Assembly: GCA_021613535.1 (NCBI GenBank)
Contig: CP075492.1
Location: forward strand, 868,001 to 932,000
Length of the DNA stretch: 64,000 nucleotides
Reading direction: 5' to 3'
From: Adineta vaga
Taxonomy: Eukaryota > Rotifera
Shown piece after piece: positions 54,194 through 64,000 of the stretch. Position 1 is the stretch's first letter, and every line of letters starts with the position of its first letter. The notes beneath the pieces are model-generated. The model saw only the letters and a list, made by a program, of their open reading frames with translations, had not been told where the DNA came from and made no database searches. The position numbers and the translations under genes are program-made.

Positions 54194-57100
54194 CAGTGAT
54201 GGGATCGGTTCGTGGTTTTGTGAAACCGAACCGAACAGAGAAAGTTGAAAATCGAACCGAATCGAAACCGAAAAACCGAAGTACATTAAAAACTTCTATG
54301 TTGAAAAATAGCTATAAATGAGTTAGTCGATTCAAACATTTAATTTTCTTTATCAGTTAATATTTTATTCATAAGATAAACAGATTAATTTACATATGTA
54401 ATGAAAAAATTCCCTGTAATGATTGACAGAATTCCTAACAAAATTACAGTTCAATAAGTTCACCACCACTTGGTTCATCAAATCTTTTCTTGTAGAAATC
54501 GTATGAATGATTAAATACTATGTCGTTGACCGTATCTGGAGATAGTCTTGAACGTTTTTGAGTAATAATATTACCAGTGAAGCTGAACTCACGCTCAACA
54601 GCTCCACTTGTAGCTGGTACAGACAAAACACGAGCTGCTAATTTTGCTAAAATAGGATACGTTGTTCCTTTTGCCTTCCAAAAAGAGAAAGGATTATATT
54701 CTTCGTGTTCTTGATCAGCATTAGATATTGTTGTTTTGTCTGAACCGTGTTTTAGAAACATATCAATTTCCATTTCATGTGAAGAAACTTTCGAAGATTC
54801 TTTTCCACCAGCATCATCTGTCTCGGTCATTGAGTAAAATTCTGACATATAAGAACTTGAAGTATTTTTGGTAAATTGATTTTGTTTTCTTTGTGATGGT
54901 GATGGTACATGTTGATCAATGTCGAAGATTAGCATTTCCTGTTTCACATATTCAATGCATTCTTCTCTTTGTTTTGTTGTTAAGAAAGTCATTTTACGAG
55001 TTTTAGAATTGACGAAAGTTGACATAAGATGTATAGGATCGAAACAAATCATTTCTTTAAGGATTTGTTTTGGCCGCTGACGAAAAAACATAATACCTAT
55101 ACATAAAATATCATTGTATGGAATATAATCAATAGAAGAGAGATCATTTACCCTTTTCTTGTTTTGAGTCAGTCGTTTTGGTTTCTAACGAAGAATTAAT
55201 CATGAAAATACTTGGAGTGACTGTGTGAATGGATGGAGTGTACGAAGATTGTACACGTTTTAAAACATATGTCCATGGTTTTAAGAATTCGATCAACTTG
55301 TCCAATATAGATGAACTAATTAAGTTAATTCTTTTTTTATCTAAAATGTTTTTCATCAAATATTTCAGTTAATGTTGTTAAAGATCTCCGAACACTCTTT
55401 AAACAATTATAAAGCGAAAGCCATCGTACAATTGTACTTTGTATAAGAATAGCAGCACCTTTATCTTCCAAATCTTGATTTAGATTAACCTATAAAAGAT
55501 TGTATTATATGTCACGTTGTTAAATTCAAATTACCTTCTTGACATATTATACCAGTTCTTCGCAATGAATTATAGTTATCAGTGTACGTTTTGCATCAGA
55601 TGATAGTTGGGAAAGAGTAGCTGTTGCATTCTTTTTGCTTGAAGCTGTAGATGTGTAAGCTATGGTTTTATTTCGTCTATCGATTAATTTCTCATCGATA
55701 TCACTATCAGATGATACATTTCCTTCAGTATCACAACCGCTCATTTCATCATCTTCATCATCATCGATTGTTGCATATAAATCACCAAATGCTATATCTT
55801 TCTTTGCTTTATTTGTTTCTGTTTGAAAAAATGTTTTTTGAAGAACGTTATTCAAACAATGACCAATGCAATGTATCACCGTAAATTTCTCTAATGCTTT
55901 TTTGAGATTGCTACCTCTGTCACACATCCATATAATATCATACATAAAGGGTTGTAAATCAAATAATGATAATCCCTCTTCGATCACCTAATCCATGTAT
56001 GAAATGTAGATGCAACAAATAGAAATGGAAGAAACTTACTAGAAGAACATTTTTCGCTGTTTTATTAGGTTTTCTAAATGGCAAACAAAATAATTCGAAT
56101 GTACACAAATTCCATGTTTCATCCACCCATTGAGCAGTGCAACCTAAATAGGATATTTTCTTGTATCCTTCTGACCAAATGTCGGGAGACAAAGTTAAAC
56201 ATCTTCTTTTTGCTGCTGTAATCAAAATATTTTTCATTTTACTTCTTCCGACATTGCCCATATGTTTTATTTCTTTCATAACTGTTCGTCGACAAGGTAA
56301 TAGCGAAGATGCAGGTGTTGGACCATACATATAGCTTTTGAAATAGAAGGAATAATACACAATTACCATCACAAAAAATTAAGACATACCTATTTGAATG
56401 CAATGATCAATCAAGTTTCTCAAACCACTATCTTCAACCAGATTTACTGGACGTGTTCCAGAACATATCCATTCGCTAATTACACTAGGAAGTAAATGTT
56501 TCTGTTTTTAAATATTCTTGGTATTAAGTGCAAGACATGCAATTCGTGTTGGTGATGATATCAGCGGTTTTTCGATTGATGATTTTAATTTCGTATGATT
56601 TTAATTTGATGTTATTGGACATTTATGATTGAAAAGGGTTGTTGTCGTTGATGAATAGGAATATGTTTGAAAACAACTCTTACATGATGCAAATTTGTTG
56701 ATGATTTCATATTTATCTGGACCTAAAATCTTTGCTGGTAATCCAAATTCAGACCAGCACGATGCGCTTGATCTTTTATCGATTATCTTGTATTGATCTT
56801 TTTTGTGTTTTAGACAAATAGCAATACTAGTTGTCGTGTAATTTTCTATAGAATCTGGTGTACTAATAGTATCATTATCCATTATTTGTATAGCTGATGA
56901 TGATGAAACCTCAGATGAAGCACATAATGAAGAAGTTTGGTCCATTAATACAAGTAATTCGATCTTGTAATGAATTTAGATATTCTTTTTAAATCACACA
57001 CTGAGAGAGGTATTTATAGGGAAGCAAAGAAGCAATAACAAGAATTAAATACTATTAACCCTTATGAAGCGAACACAAAGAGAATAAATGTTGTTAATTC

Positions 57101-57340
57101 TTCTATTATACATTGTTTGTAATTTGTTTATGTAACATACGAATCAGACGAATATCACTATTTTACATTCTCGGACGACATCTTTTCCATTTCGACTATA
57201 TATCTTTTCTTTTATTCTTTTATTTCGGTTCACGTCGACAGAAAATGTGTTCGCTTTGATTCAGAGAAATTGACATAAAAACATATCGGTTCGAACCGAA
57301 AAAATTCATATTCAAACCGGACGAACCGATCCCATCACTG
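54194..57340 (-). mobile_element. hAT transposon with perfect 20-bp ends
   Basis: The left end CAGTGATGGGATCGGTTCGT is mirrored exactly at the right end (57321-57340). The flanking octamers ATACGTAT (54186-54193) and ATATGTAT (57341-57348) differ at one base, as expected for an aged 8-bp hAT target duplication. Subterminal AACCGAA words repeat at both ends. Length 3147 bp, with a minus-strand hAT transposase inside. Confidence 0.93.
54444..56945 (-). pseudogene. hAT transposase, BED/hATC type, recently broken
   Basis: ATG at 56945. A BED-type finger (CKSCFQTYSYSS...HKC) leads. A linker, KHLLPSVISEWICSG, TLSPDIWSEGYKKISYLGCT and FTVIHCIGHCLNNVL follow. The C-terminal hATC block (YPILAKLAARVLSVPATSGA, VEREFSFTG) closes the gene at 54444. 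Small GT-AG introns of 45-60 bp are visible (about 56340-56390, 55990-56040, 55480-55540, 55100-55150). Defects: TAA after PITSN beside a 16-bp tandem duplication; TAA after NTKNI; TAA after CEELV; a frameshift near 55345. The perfect ends suggest it could still be moved in trans. Confidence 0.85.
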
Positions 57341-57352
57341 ATATGTATATTC

Positions 57353-57600
57353 TAGCAGGTAAAGAGACCGCATTTATTTGCAAAGTGAAAGCTACAAATA
57401 CTCGTTTGAACTGGCCACAATGGCAACCATATGAATTAGATATTGGTACTACTGTTGAAATAACACCTAACGTTTAAACAATCATTGAATGAGGCCGGAA
57501 AATGTTACAATGCACATTCTAAACGAACTTACGATTATGATAAGAATTTCTATATTTGTGTGTATCATAATTTAATTTGCTTTATCTTAATTAATTTCTT
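57353..57600 (+). pseudogene. Coding fragment next to the hAT insertion
   Basis: The plus strand reads KVKATNTRLNWPQWQPYELD then IGTTVEITPNV, a stop, and in the next frame FKQSLNEAGKCYNAHSKRTY and DKNFYICVYHNL. Protein-like but broken, with no family recognised. Confidence 0.3.
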
Positions 57601-57628
57601 TTCGAAAATTGTTTGTGAGCGAAAATAT

Positions 57629-57703
57629 TGTGGGTGTGGGTGGGTGCTGGGTAAGAATGTTTTTGTACCTCACTCACACTCACACCCACACCCGCAATCA
57701 AGC
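57629..57703. repeat. Telomere-like G/C-arm hairpin 8
   Basis: TTGTGGGTGTGGGTGGGTG (57629-57647) versus CACTCACACCCACACCCGCAA (within 57677-57697), plus an inner CACTCACA. It lies 21-27 nt beyond the stop codon of the sulfotransferase, in its 3' UTR. Confidence 0.88.
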
Positions 57704-57723
57704 TATTAGCTCGATAGAAAATT

Positions 57724-58938
57724 TCATTTATTGCCATTACCTTCAGAGGAACCTGAAGTAGTAGACGGTGAGGAAAGAAACAAATTAATATAGTCATTGT
57801 ATTGTGCCTTGATATCATCATGTGTCACATGTATATCAGCTAGACTGTAGGTATGTCGACCTTGTTTACCTTGCGGATTATCACGAAGCCAATTATGCAT
57901 GGCGACTTCGAACTTGTTTGACCAACGAAAACCGAAATGGTCATAGATTCGACGCACGGTGACAATCGGTTGCTGTATTAACTCGTCATAGTTGATATCC
58001 AGAATTTTGTGATCTAAGTCGGATCTGCGAGTACGAAACTCTACGAGATGTTTGATCATTTTATCAATGTACTGCAGAGTACGTGAGTTGACTATGTCTC
58101 GATATTTTGCGTTATCTTCGTCGAAATAAACATGTGAAAGTGCCCACAACATGTTGCAAAATGAAGGCAGTACTTTGTCAAGTTGTCGATGAGTCATGAC
58201 CAGCGATGCATGCGGAAAATGATGAAGAAGAGTATCCAAGTACAGGCAATGTGCGACTGATTTTAGTACCCAATGCGATGGGGGTGTGTCAACAGAATTC
58301 AACATGCGCAAAAATGTCTCGTGATAATCATAGGCAAAATCTTTGTTCGTTGGGTTCCAAATCCAACTGTCGAAATCAGATTGATGAGGACTAGGGACTG
58401 CTAATAATGGTAACAAGATGCCTGCTTGATACAAAATATGTATATCTTCTTCAATTGGAAATTCTGGATGAGATTCTTTCAAGAAGCTCGCTCGGCCGAC
58501 TAATTGTTCATCTAACTTTGCGGATAGTCCTGCTGCAGCAGATCGTCGTTCGTGTTCGACAGAATTAGAGCGTGTGACTGGTGGAACAGGCTGAACACAC
58601 ATGTCAGTGAAGAGTGGAGCACGACACTCAGGATCACACGCCAGTAAATTGTATAATAGTGTTGAACCTGTACGAGGAATGCCACATATAATAAGTGGAC
58701 CAAGATTTGGGAAATCACGTCGAAGAGACTCATTGTTCGTTGTACAATAGTTTAGTACTTGTTTACTTTCTGTATGCAGTTTGTCGAGCATAGAGAGTAA
58801 CAGGTGACGACCCACAGGGGTAATTTCTGTGCTTCCAAGCACGAGTCGACGATGTAATTCAAACGCATGTAAAATGGTGCTGTGATATCCAAAACGACTT
58901 TTTGTATTCTCAGTTAGATCATCTTCATGTAAGTTCAC
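57724..58938 (-). CDS. Sulfotransferase (Sulfotransf_3-like)
   Basis: Open frame of 404 aa. GIPRTGSTLLYNLL at residues 86-99 is the 5'-phosphosulfate-binding loop for PAPS. Later blocks are WVLKSVAHCLYLDTL with the catalytic-type region, LVMTHRQLDKVLPS (3'-phosphate region), DINYDELIQQP and RIYDHFGFRW. The layout matches bacterial/marine Sulfotransf_3 proteins rather than animal SULTs. GC content is above the neighbours, so bacterial ancestry is likely. The ORF begins with a non-ATG codon. An upstream ATG at 58991 gives MDTTLNEVIVNQPILLEE in the other frame, so a one-base slip near 58940 may have damaged the N-terminus, or a later Met is used. Acceptor substrate unknown. Confidence 0.75.
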   Translation of the reverse strand: MNLHEDDLTENTKSRFGYHSTILHAFELHRRLVLGSTEITPVGRHLLLSMLDKLHTESKQVLNYCTTNNESLRRDFPNLGPLIICGIPRTGSTLLYNLLACDPECRAPLFTDMCVQPVPPVTRSNSVEHERRSAAAGLSAKLDEQLVGRASFLKESHPEFPIEEDIHILYQAGILLPLLAVPSPHQSDFDSWIWNPTNKDFAYDYHETFLRMLNSVDTPPSHWVLKSVAHCLYLDTLLHHFPHASLVMTHRQLDKVLPSFCNMLWALSHVYFDEDNAKYRDIVNSRTLQYIDKMIKHLVEFRTRRSDLDHKILDINYDELIQQPIVTVRRIYDHFGFRWSNKFEVAMHNWLRDNPQGKQGRHTYSLADIHVTHDDIKAQYNDYINLFLSSPSTTSGSSEGNGNK

Positions 58939-59474
58939 TCCTCAAGTAGGATTGGTTGATTCACAATAACTTCATTGAGTGTTGTGTCCATATTTTGTGC
59001 AAGTTGTAATATCACCTAAATTACTAAAGACCGTTTTATGAGCAACTTGAAAGTCAAAATCTTAAAAATATTGACTGAAAAGAGACAAAATAGAAAAAAA
59101 ACTGCATCTGATAATACAAGTAAGATGATATCTGCATGATTGTGCATTTCAACAAAAAGAAAGAAAAGTGACGAAGAGAAAAAACAGGCATGTAAAACCT
59201 TTTCTAACATAACCCAATTTTATCTTCGTCACTTTTTTTTCTTTTTGTTGAAATGCATGATCATGATGATATCATTTTACTTTTATTATTAGATGCAATT
59301 TTTTTCTTCTATTTTGATTCTTTTCGTTAGTCGTATATCAGAACAGTCATTTAGACATTATCATGAGTTTTCTATTGTTCGAATAAAATCATATATTAAT
59401 TCATCTTTCTTAAGAAAAAATATTATTGAATATTTGTTTTAGTAATATAATATCAATCAACATTGAAAATATCC
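58939..59474. other. Divergent promoter region with inverted repeat
   Basis: Shared upstream region of the sulfotransferase (-) and glycosyltransferase (+). It contains the inverted repeat at 59068-59330. Confidence 0.45.
59068..59330. repeat. Inverted repeat / MITE in a divergent promoter
   Basis: Arms of about 100 bp. GTGCATTTCAACAAAAAGAA (59147) is mirrored by TTCTTTTTGTTGAAATGCAT (about 59238), and ACTGCATCTGATAATA by TATTATTAGATGCAAT. The loop is about 40 nt. A miniature transposon is the simplest reading. Confidence 0.8.
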
Positions 59475-60765
59475 ATGTCATTATTATCATCAAAAAAACC
59501 CTTAACAATTTTATTTGTACCTTTGGATACATTAGGTCATATCAATGCTTCTATTGGAATAGCTGAACCATTGAAACAACGTGGACATCGAATTGTTTTT
59601 GGAATATTAACAGGTTGGAAAGGAAAAATTTCACCTTATGGTTTTGAAGAAATTTTATATGGTGAAGAAACTCAACCAGCACAACTCTATGTAGATTTTA
59701 TTAAAGCTTGTGCGAATGAATTACGAAAAAATTCTTATGATCAATTAGCAATTTTTGAACATTGTGTTCAACGTAATTTAATAAATAGTGTTAAATATAA
59801 TGATCCATTTTTTCGTGATATAATTAAACAAATAAAACCTGATATAATTATTGTTGATCATTATATTTGTCAACCAGCAATTGTAACAGCAGGTGTTCCA
59901 TGGGTTTGGTTAATGTCAAGTAATCCATTGGGTATTAATGAAGATAATTGTCCACCACGTGGTTCAGGTTATTCAGCTGATAGTGATCGACAACAATGGA
60001 ATGAATTTCGACAAGAATTTAAGAAAATTTCTGATCCAAATTGGGAAGAAGTTAATCAATGGTTAATTGAACAAGGTGCACCACCATTAACTAAACAAAT
60101 GTGGCCTTTTTTTCAAAATCCATCTCCTTATTTAAATCTTTATTTATGTCCAGAAGATATTGATTATACTGACTTACGATCATATCCACCTAAATGGATT
60201 CGATGTGATTCATTAGTACGAACATCTGATGTATGTGACTTTGAAATACCTGAAAAATTGATTAATAAACCAGGAAAGTTGGTCTATATGGTCAATGGGC
60301 TCATTTGGATCGGCAGATTTATCATTAATGAAACGATTAGTTAATATTTTATCAAAATCATCTCATCGATTTATAATTTCAAAAGGTCCATTAGGTGATG
60401 AATATTCTTTATCTGATAATATGTGGGGTGAAAATTTAATTCCACAAGTTAAAATTTTACCATTAGTAGATTTAGTAATAACACATGGTGGTAATAATAC
60501 AATTACAGAAATCTTTTATTTTGGTAAACCATTAATTATTTTACCACTTTTTGGTGATCAATTTGATAATGCACAAAGAATAGAAGAAAAAGGTTTTGGT
60601 ATTCGATTAAATACTTATTCTTGTACTGAACAAGAATTATTAAATGCAATTGAAATATTATTAACTAATAAACAATTAGAAGAGAAATTACAAATTATAT
60701 CAAAAAAGATGAAAGAAAATAATAATCGAGAAAAAGTTGCAGAATTAATTGAAAATCTTCTATAA
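59475..60765 (+). pseudogene. UDP-glycosyltransferase (MGT/GT1-like), one frameshift
   Basis: ATG at 59475 (MSLLSSKKPLTILFV) opens a GT-B N-terminal domain (PLDTLGHINASIGIAEPLKQ, then DIIIVDHYICQPAIV). The frame breaks near 60290: in frame one the text turns to MVNGLIWIG, while frame two continues MGSFGSADLSLMKRLV. The C-terminal domain has the donor-sugar motif: THGGNNTITEIFYFGKP, LPLFGDQFDNAQR. Joined length would be about 430 aa, normal for the family. The style resembles bacterial macrolide-type glycosyltransferases and the bdelloid UGT expansion. A single inserted base is the only defect I see, so a sequencing error is possible. Confidence 0.78.
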
Positions 60766-61165
60766 TCAGTTTCTTTTTTTTTGTCATCTTATATTTACAG
60801 TGAACACTCGAAATAAAAGTCGCATGATGAGTTAAGTCTTTTTATTCGATTGTTTAGAATGTAATGAATAGAAAGATATATGTGATAAATGATAAGAAAT
60901 AACAAAAAATGAATATTTAAATAGATGATGAAGCAAATTTATTATTTACAAACAACAATCTCAAGGATAATAATCATGATAAAGTATTACCTGTAACTTT
61001 AAAAGAAAGACAAAGTACAAAATAAATTTATTCTGATGACAAAAGATCATTTTTTGCATATAAATTAATATGAGTATGTATATATCATAGATTTAAACTT
61101 TTCAGAGTCTTAACTAAAGTGAAGATTTACATTTATCGTCAATAGTTTATTCTGTAAAAAAAAGA
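60766..61165. other. Intergenic, nothing seen
   Basis: AT-rich region between the glycosyltransferase stop and the ABC gene start. Confidence 0.45.
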
Positions 61166-64000
61166 ATGTATATTCTAGGTGAACAAAGACAATCATCACG
61201 ATTAGATTGGGCTGAATCATCATGGACAAGATGGATACAAATCCCATTACAATTATGGATAACACCTATTCTATCCTTGAGTAATAAACGTATACTTGTA
61301 GAGAAGGATCTTGACGATGTTTCTATCAAAGATAAATGTTCAATTTTATTGAATAGAGTAAATCAGTATGATTCTAAATGGTCAGGTACATGGAATATTT
61401 TAAAACGAACATTTTATAAAGATTTTCTAATAAGTCTATTACTTGTTATTCCACTTATAATGGCTCAAATAGCACAACCATTGCTTATTCGTCAAATTAT
61501 TCTTTGTATTAAAGATCAATCAAGATTACCATATTACGCTGGTTATCTACTTGGTATTGCTCTTTTCACTTCTTGTATAGTACAAGCCATTGTTTCTCAA
61601 CAAATTTTCTTTCGAAATAGTCGTATAGGTATGCGAATTCGTAATAGTTTATCATCTATCATCTATAAACACTTATTAACAACTAATACTGCAACTCTCC
61701 ATAAGATTACTGCTGCTCAAATGATCAATTTAGTTTCGAATGATGTCAGTAAATTTGAAGAACTTAGTATGTTTATTCATACTCCATTACTAGGAATTGT
61801 GGAAGCTCTTGTGGCTTTTGGCCTTATTTATTGGCACATTGGTTTACCAACAATATTTGGATATGCAGTATTGATTTTATTAATACCTGTACAATTTATT
61901 TTCAGTCGACAATTCAGTCGATATCGAAACATCACAATGAAATGCACAGACAAACGTGTACAAACGATCAATGAACTTGTTAATGGTTGTCAAATTATAA
62001 AAATGTATAATTGGGAAAAAGCAATGGAACAACGAGTACGTGAAACACGTCAACGTGAAGTTTCGAACATTTACAAAGTCAGTTGCTTAAGAGCTCTCAA
62101 TGTTGCTTTTGCTTTTACATCAGTACCCTTAATTTCTCTTGCTACATTTGGTGGTAGTTGGTTATTGGATCGAACTTTACTGTCAGAAAATATATTCACA
62201 ATAATAGGCTTTTTCGTCATGGTCCGAGTTCCAGTAACAATTGGATTACCCAGTGCGATCGAAAAATTCAGTGAAGCTCGTGTTTCTGCAAGACGAATTG
62301 ATCAATTTATGCAACTTGATATATTATCGAATAAACATGTAAAAATGGAAAATAACAACAGAGATCATATTATTCTAATGGAAGATGCATCATTTTCTTG
62401 GAAAGATACTCCTTCTTTATTTTCTCTCAATCTTAAAGTCAAAAGTGGAACTTTAGTTGGAATAAAGGGTCCAATTGGTTCTGGTAAATCAACTTTATTT
62501 GCTGCTATTCTAGATGAGATCAATCTTGTTAGTGGTAAATTACAATTATATGTTAATTCAATTTCATATGCACCACAATCAGCTTGGATATTTGCTGATA
62601 CGATTCGAGCGAATATTCTTCTTGGCAAAGCAATGGATAATGAACGTTATAAGAATGTCATAAAAGCATGTTGTCTTGATATTGATCTTGAAAATTTCGG
62701 TGAAGTTGGTGATTTATTAATGATTGGTGATAAAGGAATAAATTTGAGTGGTGGACAAAGGGCTCGTATATCGCTTGCACGTGCTCTATACGCTAATGCT
62801 GACTTATATTTACTCGATGATCCACTTGCTGCCGTTGATCCAAAGGTGGCAAAGCATATTTTTGATCAATGTATTGGACCTCGTAGTCTCCTTCGTGGAA
62901 AAACTCGAATATTAATAACACATCAAACACATTTCTTAGTTGAAGCAGATCAAATCATTTCTATGATAAATGGTCATATTGAAGAATCACGGATGGAACT
63001 ATCAAATAATATATCAGAAGTAGAATCATCTGACAACAAGGAAACAGATTGGATACCTAATGCTTCTGTAAATGATATGAATTCAATTGTTAAGAATGAG
63101 ACATCAGTGGAAGGTGCAATTGAATGGCGTGTTTGGCTCAAACTATTTACTGCACCACCTTTACGATGGTTTGGTTTGTTTCTAATGATTAGTTTTATGC
63201 TCATTAATGAAGCTGCATACGACTTTTCAAATGTTTGGCTTGCTATGTGGTCTGATAAAGATAATAAAGAACAACGATTATCGTGTTATGCTTATATCTA
63301 TCTCGGAGCTATAAGTTTTACATTTATCATAGCAATCATACGTGTTGGTTTTGGCTATTATATTATGTTGCGTGGTTCGACCTATTTACACAATGGAATG
63401 CTCAAAGGTATGTTATATACTTCATTACGTTTCTTTGAAAGTAATCCAAGTGGAAGAATCTTGAATCGAGCAAGTAAAGATCAACAAGTATTAGATCAAT
63501 CATTACCATTAGCTTTAATTGATACTATGCAATATCTCTTAATGATTATTGGTTCTATTACAATCATTGGAAGGACTAATCCATGGGTACTTCTAATTCT
63601 CATTCCTTTGATTCCTTCAGTTTTATGGCTTCGTCGATTTTACTTGTGTTCAAGTCGTCAACTGAAACGACTTGAAAGTGTAACACGTAGTCCTATTTAT
63701 ACACTCTTCTCATCATCATTTGACGGACTGACTAGTATTCGTGCATTTAATGTTCAAGATGATTTTTTAAATATGTTTATGGAAAGAATTGATACTAATT
63801 CACGAGCTTACTTCATTCTTTCTACATCTGCATATTGGTTTGGTTTACGACTTGATGTTATAGTATCCTTTCTCACGTTGGTTACTGCTCTTCTTGCAGT
63901 CGCTCTTCGTCATCAAATTGAATCGTCGGCAGCAGCACTTAGTTTAACATATTGTATCAGTTTAACAGGTCTCTTTCCATGGGCTATGCGACAATCAGCC
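61166..64000 (+). CDS. ABCC/MRP-type ABC transporter (3' end off window)
   Basis: ATG at 61166 opens 945 codons with no stop or intron to the right edge. The N-terminus has the MRP4-like lead (LWITPILSLSNKRILVEKDL). TMD1 is about residues 85-360. NBD1: Walker A GPIGSGKST at 435, Q-loop SISYAPQSAWIF, signature LSGGQ at 527, Walker B LYLLDDPLAAVD near 547, H-loop THQTH. A linker and TMD2 (from about 650) follow. TMD2 includes RFFESNPSGRILNRASKDQQ and DGLTSIRAFNVQ. NBD2 must lie beyond the edge. No TMD0, so it is the short ABCC4-like class. Exports organic anions and conjugates (glutathione, sulfate, glucuronide) by ATP hydrolysis at the plasma membrane. It sits beside a sulfotransferase and a glycosyltransferase. 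Confidence 0.92.
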   Translation, partial: MYILGEQRQSSRLDWAESSWTRWIQIPLQLWITPILSLSNKRILVEKDLDDVSIKDKCSILLNRVNQYDSKWSGTWNILKRTFYKDFLISLLLVIPLIMAQIAQPLLIRQIILCIKDQSRLPYYAGYLLGIALFTSCIVQAIVSQQIFFRNSRIGMRIRNSLSSIIYKHLLTTNTATLHKITAAQMINLVSNDVSKFEELSMFIHTPLLGIVEALVAFGLIYWHIGLPTIFGYAVLILLIPVQFIFSRQFSRYRNITMKCTDKRVQTINELVNGCQIIKMYNWEKAMEQRVRETRQREVSNIYKVSCLRALNVAFAFTSVPLISLATFGGSWLLDRTLLSENIFTIIGFFVMVRVPVTIGLPSAIEKFSEARVSARRIDQFMQLDILSNKHVKMENNNRDHIILMEDASFSWKDTPSLFSLNLKVKSGTLVGIKGPIGSGKSTLFAAILDEINLVSGKLQLYVNSISYAPQSAWIFADTIRANILLGKAMDNERYKNVIKACCLDIDLENFGEVGDLLMIGDKGINLSGGQRARISLARALYANADLYLLDDPLAAVDPKVAKHIFDQCIGPRSLLRGKTRILITHQTHFLVEADQIISMINGHIEESRMELSNNISEVESSDNKETDWIPNASVNDMNSIVKNETSVEGAIEWRVWLKLFTAPPLRWFGLFLMISFMLINEAAYDFSNVWLAMWSDKDNKEQRLSCYAYIYLGAISFTFIIAIIRVGFGYYIMLRGSTYLHNGMLKGMLYTSLRFFESNPSGRILNRASKDQQVLDQSLPLALIDTMQYLLMIIGSITIIGRTNPWVLLILIPLIPSVLWLRRFYLCSSRQLKRLESVTRSPIYTLFSSSFDGLTSIRAFNVQDDFLNMFMERIDTNSRAYFILSTSAYWFGLRLDVIVSFLTLVTALLAVALRHQIESSAAALSLTYCISLTGLFPWAMRQSA

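Noticed and set aside
57591-57821. Minus-strand 76-codon ORF
   Set aside because: It overlaps the sulfotransferase 3' end in another frame and runs through the hairpin.
61147-61329. Minus-strand ORFs at 61147-61329, 62365-62628 and 62974-63204
   Set aside because: Antisense shadows of the ABC transporter frame.

Overview
This window looks like an accessory, probably subtelomeric or repeat-rich, stretch of a bdelloid rotifer genome. I infer this from the sequence and could not check it against a database. The DNA is AT-rich. Introns are tiny (about 50-90 bp, GT-AG). Single-exon rhodopsin-like GPCRs sit beside genes with a bacterial look (VCBS/FG-GAP repeat protein, BLIP/SmpA-like secreted protein, Sulfotransf_3-type enzyme, bacterial-style glycosyltransferase). 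DNA transposons of many superfamilies are present, nearly all broken. Telomere-like G-rich motifs close to TGTGGG, the telomere repeat reported for bdelloids, recur as short hairpins.

Layout. 0-5 kb: a broken Helitron N-terminus (-), then a PAN/Apple-type secreted protein with a Ser/Thr mucin-like tail (+). 5.5-6.0 kb: a solo LTR with a 5-bp target duplication. 8-9.3 kb: a seven-repeat VCBS protein (+). 9.6-13.1 kb: a foldback element and a nearly complete piggyBac (+) with TTAA ends and a frameshifted transposase. 14-21 kb: transposon ruins (CACTA-like, Tc1/mariner in two opposite pieces). 21.5-27 kb: a beta-propeller gene (-), a dead GPCR (-), an intact GPCR (+) and a TMEM272-like remnant (-). 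27.2-28.3 kb: a degenerate ~35-bp satellite followed by heat-shock-element arrays and a TATA box. 30.1-33.8 kb: a hAT element nested in the ruin of a second piggyBac. 34.1-35.6 kb: a large foldback structure made of two minisatellites. 36.8 kb: tRNA-Cys. 38.2-39.2 kb: a four-domain BLIP/SmpA-like gene with two stops (-). 41.3-42.2 kb: an intact GPCR (+). 43-46.1 kb: a DDE-type transposon of a family I cannot name, with a distinctive 14-bp motif at both ends. 46.6-48.5 kb: dead F-box/LRR-type gene pieces. 50.2 kb: a small Cys-rich secreted peptide (-). 52.1-54.0 kb: a seven-exon MFSD4/NaGLT1-like sugar transporter (+). 54.2-57.3 kb: a hAT element with perfect 20-bp terminal repeats. 57.7-60.8 kb: a sulfotransferase (-) and a frameshifted UGT-like glycosyltransferase (+), transcribed divergently. 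61.2 kb to the right edge: an intronless ABCC/MRP-type transporter (+), cut by the window.

The genes do not form one pathway. The sulfotransferase, glycosyltransferase, MRP-type exporter and MFS transporter lie within 12 kb and could form a conjugation-and-export (detoxification) neighbourhood, but that is inference. The most unusual recurring signal is a family of at least nine short hairpins with telomere-like G-rich and C-rich arms. Three lie 21-36 nt beyond stop codons. Next are the foldback minisatellite at 34-35.6 kb and the 14-bp motif clusters of the 43-46 kb transposon.
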